Source of the DNA: Cichorium intybus
Lineage: Eukaryota > Streptophyta > Magnoliopsida > Asterales > Asteraceae
Direction of reading: 5' to 3'
DNA: 64,000 bases
NCBI GenBank assembly: GCA_023525715.1
Contig: CM042013.1
Coordinates: 78,245,494-78,309,493 of the forward strand
Shown: in pieces, positions 50,501-61,877 of the stretch
How the letters are laid out: the number at the start of each line of letters is the position of its first letter
Position numbering within the stretch: the stretch's first letter is position 1
Notes under the pieces: generated by a model
Told to the model about the DNA's origin: nothing
Database searches by the model: none
What the model saw: only the letters and a program-made list of their open reading frames with translations
Program-made: the position numbers and the translations under genes

Positions 50501-50640
50501 GACACACATATAAGTAAGTTGTTATGTTTTACGTAAAGGTTCAATGTTTTTGTTTTTGTCAAAAATGTGTTAGACACACATATAAGTTGTTATGTTTTAC
50601 GTAAAGGTTCAATGTTTTTGTTTTTGTCAAAAATGTGTTA
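50501..50640 (+). repeat. Tandem duplication (72 + 68 bp)
   Basis: Copies at 50501-50572 and 50573-50640 begin GACACACATATAAGT and end AAAATGTGTTA. The first has a 4 bp extra AAGT, otherwise they are identical. Confidence 0.9.
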
Positions 50641-51043
50641 GACCAAATTAGCTAGAGCTATGTTGTTAGGTTTAGGGTCCTTAGAAGGATCTTAAGATGT
50701 TAACATGGGGATCTTACGAGGAAAGCCTTGATCCTGTTGAGGATCTCCGGCACAAACCTTCGGGAACCAGAAATATCCGGTTGCATTGTGTTGATTTTAT
50801 ATATTGTAGAAAATATGAGTATAAGTGCTTGTTTACAGTAAGAAAGAAGTAAGCAATTGAGTGTGTTTGTGAGTGTGTTGTGTCGTGTGTGGAAAAATGA
50901 GTTCAATGCTTATTTATAGTGAAACTAGCTAACTAAATCCCCAGAATCTCGGCATAATTTTCTGATCCGGGATCCTTATTGACTCAGCCTTGTAGTCGTT
51001 GAATGGTCTTGACTGAAACAACTTTTCCTACTTACTTGGTCTT
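50641..51043 (-). promoter_or_regulatory. Minus-strand promoter/leader-like fragment
   Basis: On the minus strand CACTATAAATAAGCATTG (TATA near 50922-50915) is followed by a CACACA-rich leader, CAACACAATGCAACCGG, and a GC-richer stretch with GTTTGTGCCGGAGATCCTC. It resembles the promoter/R region of an LTR or the 5' end of a gene cut by the LTR of J. No long ORF follows. Confidence 0.35.
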
Positions 51044-52858
51044 TGTAACGCCCCAAAATCCAGAGTAAACTTTTTGTTTTAAAAACGGATCAATTACATA
51101 AAACGGGTTGGAAAATAAAAGTCATTCAGTTAAAACTCAACATTTAAAAACATATAAAAATCGAGTTTAACAAAATAGTTACGAACGTTATTCAGCGGAA
51201 GAATTAGATACCAAAATCTAAGATGCGATACAGTCGCGTCGTGCCTCCAACTCAAGCTAGCAAATAATAGAAAAACAATTAGGATGAAAGAGTAAGCACA
51301 AAGATTAGTGTGTTCCCTAAAATATCACACGATCCATCACATAAGACGCAATCAATCGAGTCATGGTCTCCGGGCTCACCCTGGACAACCTGGCACTCGG
51401 GCTCACCCCAATCCGCCCCTACTAGGACTCAGGCTCACCCCGATCCGTCCCGACTAGGACTCACAGGCTCACGCCGTTCCGCCCGTCGTCGGCTCAATGC
51501 GTGGACTCTCAGGCTTCCCGCAATCCGTCCGGCTCTCGGGCTCACCCCGATCCGCCGCATGACAACCCCCTCCTAAATTAGTATCGATACTAAAGTACAT
51601 ACCAATCACAGAAGCCTAATCATTCAGATTGACCCAGCAGGTCCCTACATAGTCACACAATCACATAGATAGGGCATCAACACCCTAGCATACAACACTA
51701 CACATCGTGAACTAAAGCTACAATGCATGTAACATCACCCATAGTATACTGAGAAGACTTACCTGATCCGAGACCGCAAGCTAAACAACGCTCCACATGG
51801 GTGTCCTCAGATCCCGACAATACAAACTTCCTAACAAGGATAAACTACAGTTAGAACTTCCTAAACCCCAGACAAGATAAGCATCTAAGATTGGTATCCC
51901 AAACCCTCAAGTTTGACCAAAACTCAAACTGGTCAAAAAGTCAAAAGTCAAAGTCAAAGTAAACGATCAACACCCAGTTAGCGCCGCTATCTTTCCAAGA
52001 TAGTGTCGCTTACTATGAACAGTCCCAAAAATTCATTAAGCTCTTAATCCATTCAGCCAAGGTGTCAAGTCCTTCCAGAACTTATCCAAAATGACTATTG
52101 ACCCGTAAAGTTGCCACCTTTATGATTATACATGCCCAAAACTCAAACCTAAGTCCAAAAGCTCAAAAGCTAGCCAAACAACCATACAAACAATCCAAGA
52201 GAGCTTTTCTCACTCTCTAATCTGACTTAATGGCTCAAGGAATGCTACAAGAAGCATAAAGGTCAGAACTTTCCTAACAAGTTCCAAAGACCAAGCCAAA
52301 AAGGGACCAAATAATCATTTCTACCATCACAATCACTAGATCAACCTTATAAACACAAAAAGGAAAGAAATTTATACTTATAGAGGTCCAGAAGTGTAGA
52401 TCCTGACTAATTCCCACCTGAAGAATACCTTCTAGGACCACCATGAACCTTCTAACATCATCATAATTTCAAGAATTCATCCAAGAATATCAAAATAACC
52501 AAAAACCATTCTAAAGAGGCTTGAAAGAGAAAAGGGACAATTTTGGAGGCTGAAAATGAATAATGGCGGCTGCCCTAGGGTTTGCTTCCTTTATATATGG
52601 TCCATAGCTCAAAATCTAGAGTTTTGGCCCAAAAAACAGTAGTTACCGTCGCTAACCATAAGTTAGCGCCGCTAACAGAATATCGTGCAAACCCACCACT
52701 AGACAGCATACCGACAGTAAGGGCATGATAGGCCGCTAACCAGTTCCATATAGCGCCGCTATGGTTGACATATTGACGGTAACCCCCCTTTTGGGGCTTT
52801 TCTCCAAACTTGATTCTTTTAAACTAGAACTTGGACTTTCTGGGATTAGGGTCTTACA
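51044..52858 (-). repeat. 3' LTR of gypsy element J
   Basis: 1815 bp with ends TGTAACGCCCC (51044) and GGTCTTACA (52858). On the minus strand it starts TGTAAGACCC just after a purine tract (AAGTGGGGGAGAGT) and GGGATGAAATCTC, the standard gypsy 3' end. No PBS lies beyond the left end, so this is the 3' LTR. It contains the 51360-51560 minisatellite and GTTAGCGNNGCTAAC motifs. Confidence 0.8.
51360..51560. repeat. GC-rich minisatellite in LTR of J
   Basis: Degenerate units of about 30-40 bp built on GGCTCACCCCGATCCG and CTACTAGGACTCA. At least five copies of the GGCTCAC core. The ORF 51310-51576 is its by-product. Confidence 0.7.
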
Positions 52859-55800
52859 ACTCTCCCCCACTTAACGAGATTTCATCCCCGAAATCCTTTC
52901 CTTACTTACCATAACCGCGAACCTAAACCTCCAACCAATCCATGATCATCAAAATCCTTACATGCTAGAAGTTCCAAGATCGAAAAGACTTTACCACAAA
53001 ACCTTGAAAAATATCACAAACACCGGACGACGACTCCTTCAACCCAAGATCCACACCCTGTCGCTTAAGAACCACACCCACCGCCAAACACCTAATCTAT
53101 GCCGACCCGCAATTCCAGATGCTCAACCCCAGAATTCGTTACAAAGACCTATAGCTACCAGACCTAACTTTCACTGCCTTAGAAGACAATTAAGAACATA
53201 ACACACGATGAACTATTCACACAACTTCAACCACCGACTTAACTCCCATAAGTACTATGTGTAATAGTATACATACATTCGAAGCCCAACACTTCGTGCA
53301 CCATATAGCCACGAATCAACTGACTAATCTAGCCCAAACCACCGCTTAAGGACTCTCAAGATTTTCCTTGACATGCCCAACCTACCTACTGGACATCCAG
53401 GTTCCCTGATCCGTCCACAACAAAACTTACCGCGTTCTTCGCTCCATCCAAATCACAGCTGAATTCACAGTCCTTCCCGGATTCATTTTGTTTCATTTAG
53501 TCACGAGAACAGATCAGACGATCAAGAGCAACACCTAAACACATCGAACCACCACCAGAGTTACACAAGGCCTTACCAACTCCAATTCTAGGTTCCAACC
53601 TAGGGTCACCAGAGCTACACACGGCAAACTTAAATGGCAAAACTCACTCGACTTCTTAACATAGGGCCGCTACACTCGATCTTTCACACCCACCAGGCCA
53701 AACAGGCCTAACAAAAAATCACCATCTTTCACCGAGAATCTCGCAGACCCAACTCACCCAGAAACATACGTCCTCCTAAATAACAAGAACGAATCCAAGA
53801 TACACCCGAACAGGGACCACAACCACTCTACCTTACCCAAGCCAACCCAACTTCTAACGATTTAAAACTTCCCAAGGGAGATACCCAAAATCTAGACGAT
53901 CAAAGCCCAATCTGGAACTTAACGCGTTAAAACTTCTAACCGCTTCCCAAATTGGTTATCAAAATGATGCTTAACGTACTGCCTAAAACCTCTACTAATT
54001 CCTAGTGATTATTACATGACCGCTCCATCTTCCTATAGGGAAACCTGGAGAACCGAGCCTAGCATTCCTGATACTGAAGAACCAAGGTGCTCTTTGTTGT
54101 CGAAAGAACGAGCACACCATCAATCAATCCCTTGCTCACACATTCTCGGTTGATCTACCAAACACGCCACCGCTACTACTCAACCCGAACTAGAACAACT
54201 GAGGATGACCTTGAACACAACAAGCTAAGAAGAAAAATCGCCGACAATCACCCACGCTCTTTACCCGATCAAGCTATATAAAGCCCCAACGAATAACCCA
54301 AACTTGACCAAAAACCCTACCTCTTAACGGAAGTTCCAACATCCCAAGAATATAACTAAGGCCATCATCCTTCTGGCGACACCACATTATTGACAAGAAA
54401 CCGGCCACAACCCCAGGCAATTCCAAACAACCTAACACACATAAGCACACTCAACCGGCAACCTGACAAACGGAACAAACATCCAGCTACCTCCGACTCA
54501 ATAATCGAAACATTGTCAGACCGACCACGAACGTCGTTACTCAAACGGAACATACAAGATAACTAGAGCACAACCAACTCGACCAACCCAACCTCTGATG
54601 CAGCCTTCTATTCCACACGACAACTCCTAAACCTCGCCACAGATTCTTAGGCCCCAACCAGAGGTCCTGTGCCCAACGACCATTCCCAAAAGACAACATG
54701 GGAGTAGACACCACTCTCAGCACCAACAAGCGTTCAATCCCCAACAACCCTCGAACGATGACGGTGAAGCACACACTCATTTCTGCTGCGTACGGAAAAT
54801 GTGACACTCGGTCAGAATTCTGTACCACGCACAACCTGAACAAACTTCAACTTGCTCCGCACTGAACATCCGAAAACTCGCAACCGCATAAAGAACATCC
54901 TTGTCCTAATGCCACAAACTGCCTGTGTTGACCCCTCTTCATCCCAGCACAGACAACGAATTCTACCCTTGACGATCCAAAATACGGGGATCTCCATATA
55001 ACTTATCGCCCAATGAAATGCACAGCCACAATCCTTCATCCTCTAACCTAAAAGTTCTCCCCCACTTTTGGTTCGAACCTGCTAATAGCTGACCAAGTAG
55101 CCACTACTGTTTCACAGGAAATCCACCATTTACCCACTGCCAAAGCCACTGACAATAACCTGACTTCACATACTCACTCGAAGATAGATCTCGAACCAAC
55201 TACCCGCGTTCGAAACAACAATACATAGACAACAATAACGAAAAAGCGACAAGAGCAAAACCACAAAAATATATCGGCAACATTCGAAGAGGTTTCACCT
55301 CTACATCCAACCACTAAGCCCTGCCTCCCACTTCCAGGTCCTCCATCTTCACCTGACGTACACCATCACACTTCGGGCCAACAAGACTCAAATTCTGACC
55401 AACATCCCTCGATAATCCCGGACAACTGGCCCTGACGTGGCCAATCTGATTGCACAATACACAAATCCTCACCTTTAGCTTACCATCCCGGCGGTAAGGT
55501 CCTCCACTCTACCCGATTCTGCAGCTCGAAACCTCTTCACTGATGGCCGCTCCTGATCTTGAATCTGCCTTTTCTGCCCCGGTTGGGCCTCAAACTCAAT
55601 CTCTCTTGACACAGCAGTAGACTACATCTAAGCAAAAGTCTAACTTATTGCAGCGGCCACAAACCCGCTGATCTCCTTCATCATCAAAGCCTGGCACAGA
55701 GCCATTATCGCTTCCTCCTTCGCGTCGAACCGCTCCTCAAACAACGCTAGCATCTCTGTCATGACCGAATCAATCACAGGAGGGAGCTTCTCAAACACAG

Positions 55801-56049
55801 CCCTAGTCACCTCCATGGAGACCAAATTTCAAACATTCTGATCACTCATCTCAGGCCCAACCCAGCCTCACAAACTCGACCTGATTCCCTCATCATGGAG
55901 ACCAAATTTCGAACATTTTTATCCTCTTGGATCATCGTTCCTCATTCAGAAACTAGGCAAGAAACGAGTTACAACACCCGTAAGACACATAGTACACACG
56001 ATTCCCTCGTCTATAGACTCCTTAGGTCCCTCGGGCATCGTGGCGTTGG
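52859..56049 (-). pseudogene. Decayed internal region of gypsy J with gag remnant
   Basis: A gag N-terminal piece at 55825-55640 reads SMEVTRAVFEKLPPVIDSVM then MLALFEERFDAKEEAIMALC. A CCHC zinc knuckle, CVLCNQIGHVRASC, lies at 55463-55422 in another frame. The core gag domain between them is missing. From 55400 down to 52859 I could not identify protease, RT or integrase with confidence; the open stretches there (such as 54843-54541) carry no motif. The 5' LTR is absent, because element E begins at 56050. A repeated GGAGACCAAATTTC segment (55818 and 55895) points to local duplication near that junction. Confidence 0.55.
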
Positions 56050-56918
56050 TGTAACACCAAGATACTCTTTTTATAAATATAATAAAAAGGGTAAAATAGT
56101 CATTTACCTTGGAAGGGTAAATTAGTCTTTTGGACAGAAAAGTAATTAGTTTGAAATAATATTTTGAGTTTTGGACTTAAAATGTTATAAAAACGGATTT
56201 TTTGGTCGTTTTACCACAAAAGGGTAATTTGGTCATTTGACCATGTGAAGGACCAAATATGAAAAATATTGTTGTTTGTGGCAAATGTATAAAGAATGGA
56301 AGTTTTATGTAATAAAACTTGATTATTGTGGCCAAAGTTCAAGAAATGGAACTTAGGGACCAAAATTGTAAATTTTGGAGGTATAAATAGTTGGAATTTC
56401 TCCCCACATGTGCAGATTTTGGGCAGCAACGGGAGAGAGTTTTCTCTCTACAAATTCTGTAAAAGTTGAAGAATCCTTGAAGGTTTAAGTTGCATTTCGG
56501 ATCATAGCTATGGAATTGAAGAAATTGAAGCTTGAAAGGTTAGTTCTTCAAGTTCTAGCTTGTTAGTCCTTGATGAATTTGATAGGAACTGAAAACTGCA
56601 TTTTCAGTTAGGATTTTGTGGTTAAAATGGTTTAATACTTCCATTAAGTCATGCTAAAAAGGACTTAATTCAAGATAATGGAAGTAGGTTGTTATTTATG
56701 ATGAATTTGAAGTTTTGGGGGTTTTGGGACTAAGAACCCTAATTCTTCATTTTGATTGACTTAGTTGTTTTGAATGGTTGAAAATCTTGTTAAAGTATAA
56801 GGTTTTAGCCTAGAAACAAACCCCAAACGATTAAGGACTGGATTAAGGACTTAATGGGCTAAAACTGCGTGCTACAGTGCACAAATCGCGGCTGGACAGG
56901 AGACCTGCGCAGGCGCCA

Positions 56919-56989
56919 GGCGCGGTGCGCCCAAGCCCCTGGCGGGGTGCGCCCAGGTGCAGTGCGCCCTGACCTAGGCGTGGTACGCC
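56919..56989 (+). repeat. Cluster of four GGCGNNGTGCGCC quasi-palindromes
   Basis: GGCGCGGTGCGCC (56919), GGCGGGGTGCGCC (56941), GGTGCAGTGCGCC (56956) and GGCGTGGTACGCC (56977). The same cluster recurs in the 3' LTR from 62749. Surrounding LTR sequence is AT-rich. Confidence 0.8.
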
Positions 56990-57549
56990 TCCAGGCAGGG
57001 GCCAGGCAGGGGATCAAAAATACTAACTTTCGTTTGGCTTGTCCGTTTTAGCTCAAACTTGAACCGTAGGCTCGTTATGGTCTGAAAAGTTTGGGAAAAT
57101 TTTTATATTGAGTTTTCGACCCCTCGGGGGCACTGTAGATCGATTCGAATGCCTCGGTGAATAGTAAAATTCATAAAAAGTTAGTAAACGGAAAGTTTAT
57201 TAACTAGACATTGTTTGTAATGATATTGTATTGAACTCTATTGCATTAGAGTCAATTGGAATGATTATTAACCTATTATCATTTGGTATATAAATGAATA
57301 TATAGGTATGGGACAAAATGGTTGTGGTGCACGCAAAGGCAAGAAACAACCGGGATTTAAATGCAACTAGCATCCAGGTGAGTAATCTCACTGATATCAT
57401 ATATGATATATGATGATTGAATTGTTACAGGTTGAAACTGATTGTGGGACGAAATTGATGGTTCAAAGATACATTTGAAGAGACAATACCAGATAAGCCG
57501 TGAGTCTATTATAGACAAGAACGGAGCTGTGAGTCAAACCTATATAGAC

Positions 57550-57716
57550 AACAGCGGGCTAACCCGTGAGTCTAGGCAACAGCGGGTTAACCCGTGAGCC
57601 ATGGTTTATTATGATGAGCCAAACTTATATAGACAACAGCGGGCTAACCCGTGAGTCTAGGCAACAGCGGGCTAACCCGTGAGCCAAGGCAACAGCGGGC
57701 TAACCCGTGAGCCATA
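57550..57716 (+). repeat. LTR minisatellite 1 of gypsy E
   Basis: Five copies of CAACAGCGGGYTAACCCGTG plus AGYC, spaced about 28 bp except for one 55 bp gap. The core CGGGTTAACCCG is a palindrome. Repeated at 63378-63544 in the 3' LTR. Confidence 0.9.
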
Positions 57717-57723
57717 ATTAATT

Positions 57724-57935
57724 CTGGTGCGGCCTTCGGGCTATGATATTCTGGTGCGGCCTTCGGGCTATGATATTCTGGTGCGGCCTTCGGGCTATGA
57801 TATTTTGGTGCGGCCTTCGGGCTATGATATTTGGTGCGGCCTTTTGGCTATGATATTGTTACAGGTACATGGTGCGGCCTTATGGCTATGATATCGGGTT
57901 ATTAAACCCAGCTGGTGCGGCCTTCGGGCTATGAT
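57724..57935 (+). repeat. LTR minisatellite 2 of gypsy E
   Basis: About seven units of TGGTGCGGCCTTCGGGCTAT plus GATATTC, mostly 26-27 bp, the later ones degenerate (TTTTGGCTAT, TTATGGCTAT). Repeated at about 63552-63763. Confidence 0.9.
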
Positions 57936-58531
57936 TTATATATTGATAATGTTTTGGTACAGCTTATATAGCTATGACACAGAGTGCGGCTTAAATAGCC
58001 AGGATATACGATGCGGTCCGATGTGACTAAGAAATATGGGACATAAATGGTTATATATGATTATATGTGCAAATAACTGACGTGGCTTGATAATTGCAGG
58101 TTATCATGTTTTAGTCTGTAAGGCTATAAATTAGGATGTGAAATCCGAAGAGATATTTGGTCAGCCAGTAAGGCTAGGAGTTTGGATTCAATATCCAGAC
58201 AGTTATATGAATGTATTTCTAATACTTGTTGTTTGCAGATACGATTACTCACTGAGCTTTATAGCTCACGATATTTGTTACTGTCCCTGCAGGGTAGCAT
58301 GTTACTGATAGGGGACAAGTTAAAGTCCGTGACTCAAGAAGTGGACTTGTAGATGCTGTCAGTAGCAGCCCGGCTTCAAAGGAGACTATGGTATTTTATA
58401 CTCTCCTTGATACACTTGTACCTGTGTTTATTAGAAATATACCCCTTGTTATGGTTTTATGTATTGAAACCTTGGTTTTAAATTAAAATTTTTTTTAGGG
58501 GTATTTTGTTTTAAAAGTCGGGTGTTACAAG

Positions 58532-58545
58532 TTGGTATCAGAGCC
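58532..58545 (+). other. Primer-binding site of gypsy E
   Basis: TTGGTATCAGAGCC two bases after the 5' LTR, initiator tRNA-Met type. Confidence 0.88.
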
Positions 58546-61500
58546 GTGGTTTAAGTGAACTAGGTGTCTATAGAGTAGATTCCTGGACTTAAACCCTGAG
58601 ATAGTAGACATGATGCATAGTTAGGTGAATATAGTTGTTATTATACATATATAACCTGACTGTTGCTAACTTCTGACGTATAAGAAGTATGAACCGTGAA
58701 TCTTCTTGGAAGACATTTAGGGCACGAAGCTCTAGGAAATGGACTAGCCCTTTCGCAAGGCTCCGTACTATAGGAGCAAAAAGGGGACGAATAGCAGAAA
58801 TCCACATGATGAGCAATGTTAGCTGATGTGGTCAGATAAAGAAATCAGTTGCTCACCTTGGTTGATATTCAAGGTGAAAGAACAGAAGTGGATACTACAA
58901 GGAAAGCAGAAAATAATAGCGGACTTCTCAGAAGAAGTTAACCCGATTCAGGTCTAGCCTTGAAGGGAAGAGACCAAAACGAAAAGATGATGTGATGTAA
59001 GAAGTGCAGGAAAAGCACTCAGAACATTTTAGAGTTGAGACTCTACCGTTGGCAAGATGAAACTGCAGAAAATGGGAGCATATTGCTCGAGTTTGTTGTA
59101 TGGGACGGAAGTGGTTCCAGTGCGGAACTATAGATCACTTCCTTATGAAATACTCACATGTTAAATGTGGAGTAACGGGTGATGAACCCAGGAAAGAAAG
59201 AAGAAATGAATGGTTAAAAAGGATCAGTGGTACCCTGAGCATTCCAGCAAATTTTGGAATGAGCTCGTGAGGAGACAGATATGATCTCCGATGTAAATGT
59301 TTTGAATATAACCTCGTGTATGTTATATTTGATCCATGAAGCTATGCTTTGGATCGGTGACACTGGCGTCTTGTTGGAATATTTCATCAACGATTTTAGA
59401 TGAAATTTTGGGAACAGCTATAGCAGATAGCAAGTATGTTCTAGATATTGAACACCTGGAAGGTAGTTTGCCTAGGATTTACGGGACCATTTTCCCTGTG
59501 AATCTAAAGCTAATGACTACCAGTGAATTTGAAGCAATTGTGCTTATAAATTGGTTAGCAATGAATGATGCTAACATGAATTGTAGAAACAAGAACAGTA
59601 TGGTTCTTAAAACAGAAATGAAACGGATGAAAATCCATGGTAAATGACCGTTGTTGAGAATACCGGTTATTTTCTTTGCTTAAACTCAGAAAAGAGTTAG
59701 TAAAGGAATGATGTTGTAGTTGGCATACGTGGTATTGGCCAAGTTGGATAAAACAGTGCTAGTAATGTACTACTTTAAATATATTCTTGGATGTTTCGTT
59801 TGAAAAGAACTTCCAGGGTTTCTGCTAGATTGGCGAGAAAAGCTGACTTTGGGAGCCATTCCTGCTATTTAGGCTCTGTATTGATTTGTATCTGTAGAGA
59901 TGGAAGAGTTGGAAAACAACTAAAAGAAAATGTTGTTTTGGGGTCTCTTATGACCGTATGTGTCATCGTATGGAGCCCTATCTTGTTTGAAAAGCAGAAA
60001 AACAAGTTGATGCATATGTGCATTGACTAATGAGAATTTGATATTCACGAAACCAGATTGAAAATGAGGTACAATTGTACCAGATATTGGAGTTACTTCA
60101 CTGAGTTAGGTGATTTGTAAAATCCTCCAAGTATGAAAATTTTGGCAAAAAGAAGTTGCATATTCTTTGGGCATGTTAATAATGCCAGAGATGATAGAGT
60201 GTATCCAGTGGGAAATGATACTGTGATAAGACAGAAACCGCCTTGGAATCTGACTGAAAATTTGTAGTAGTAGTTTCCTTGGATTGGCGGGTTACTATAG
60301 GAGAGTTGTAGAAAGCTGCTCCTTGATTGTTGTTCAGTTGATTAAAGTTGACTAATAAAAGTGAAAAGTCTGAGTGGTAGAAAGACCACAAGTATCTTGT
60401 AAAGGTTTGGAATAAACCTTGTGTGAAACTCTGATGTTAGCAATGATGCTAAGCAGAGAAGATGGATTGGATCATTGAAATGTATCTATCTTTGACTGTA
60501 GATGCATAATGTTGCAGTAGCAACTATGATTTGGCATTGAAGCTTTAGAGACACTACTTGTATGGTGTAAAGCTTATCGTTTATACGGATCATAAAAGTT
60601 TGAAGTACTTTATTGATCAAAAATAAGCTAAATATGAAATAATAAAGATAGATGGGTTACTTAGAGATTTCGGGTATGAAATCTTGTACCATCTCAGAAA
60701 GGCGTATGTGATTATAGATGCCTTGAATTAGAAAGAGTATCTTTTGAAAGGATACAACCACATGCGTGAATGTGGCAAATTGATTACCCGAGTTGATTCG
60801 GGTAGCACAGAAAGAAGTGTGCACGTCTAAAAATGTGAATAATAAATAAATGATTGAATATTAGCAGAAGTTAGTTGGAAAATCATAGTGGTTTAAAACC
60901 CTTGGAAGTTGTGAATGTGGATTCCAAAGCAAGGTGAAACGTGAAAATCATCTTGAAAAGATGTATTTTGTACTAGATATGCAGTATACCCGGAACAATA
61001 CCAGACTGGATAGGTCGATAAAACCTATGTGTTGGTGGCTGGGACAGAAGAAAGGTATTGAAAGGGGTATGAAAAGTATTTGACTTGTACGTAAAGTAAA
61101 GTCAAACCGGTAGAAACGTGCGAAGAAATTGAACCATTGTTGGCCCCAGTAAAAAAATGGGACAACATTGTTATAGACTTTGCGATAAAGTCTCTGCAAA
61201 TACCGTATATTGATGAACAAAGTGACCTGATGATGCAGATTTTAGAGGATATGCTTGAAAATAGCATAGCAGACCCTAGTAGAAGATGAGAAGATCGCCT
61301 GTTTTTGAGAAAATTTGCAAGAAATAGCAGCTTTCATGCTTGTAGTTTGGTGACTTACATGAAGTATGGTTTAGAATACCGTGTTATCCTTCGGTTTATT
61401 GGATTGAAGATGTGATAAAACGTTGACTGGATTCTAGATTCTTGCACAAACTGAAGAAAAGACTTGATGAGTACGATCGAATTTGAGGAGTGGTTAAGAA

Positions 61501-61862
61501 ATTGTAAAACGGTATGTGAATTGCCGAATATAAACCTTTGAAATTCCAAGTAAAGGAATATGGTTATATGAAAGTAATCTTTTGGAAAGGTTAAATTTGT
61601 TCGGGACGATAAGAAAGAAATTATGTATTAATAATTTTCAACAAATTCCTTATGATGAAATGAGGTAGATAAGTGATTAAGGTACCCGGGACAACCGGAG
61701 GAATGATATGAGAACTGTGATATAACCACGAGATACGAAGACTAGTATGGTTAAGTGCTTAGGCAACACCATAGAGATTCCGACATGATGTGGAAGACAG
61801 GAAGCGAAACGAGGAAGACAAACCCTCAACTCCTTGTATGATTTCGAGGACGAAATCTTTTG
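58546..61862 (+). pseudogene. Gypsy E gag-pol remnant
   Basis: Motifs occur in the right order but in different frames and with key changes. A damaged zinc knuckle reads WFQCGTIDHFLMKY, with first and last Cys changed (about 59108-59150). A protease C-terminal part reads FPVNLKLMTTSEFEAIVLIN in the 59336-59647 ORF, and the DSGA site is not seen. After RT, FLGLAGYYRR survives at 60275-60304. RNase H keeps IVYTDHKSLK (about 60576-60605). The integrase start reads KWDNIVIDFAIKSL (61156-61197). The usual pol end GACGAAATC and polypurine tract follow. There are many stops between; the RT catalytic YVDD block is absent. Confidence 0.75.
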
Positions 61863-61877
61863 AAGGAGGGGAGAATT

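Larger units (their letters stand above)
56050..58529 (+). repeat. 5' LTR of gypsy E
   Basis: 2480 bp, TGTAACACCAAG to GGGTGTTACA. A promoter-like GGTATAAATAGTTGG is near 56383. It contains a GC-rich palindromic cluster (56919-56989) and two minisatellite arrays (57550-57935). Confidence 0.92.

Noticed and set aside
51310..51576. 88-codon Pro/Ser/Arg-rich ORF
   Set aside because: Product of the GGCTCACCCCGATCCG minisatellite in the LTR of J.
52962..53201. 79-codon plus-strand ORF in element J
   Set aside because: Lies opposite the decayed pol direction; no motif, and the composition suits the C/A-rich strand.
57550..57935. Regularly spaced 26-28 bp repeats resembling a CRISPR array
   Set aside because: Units are contiguous or nearly so, without unique spacers, and lie in a plant LTR duplicated at 63378-63763.
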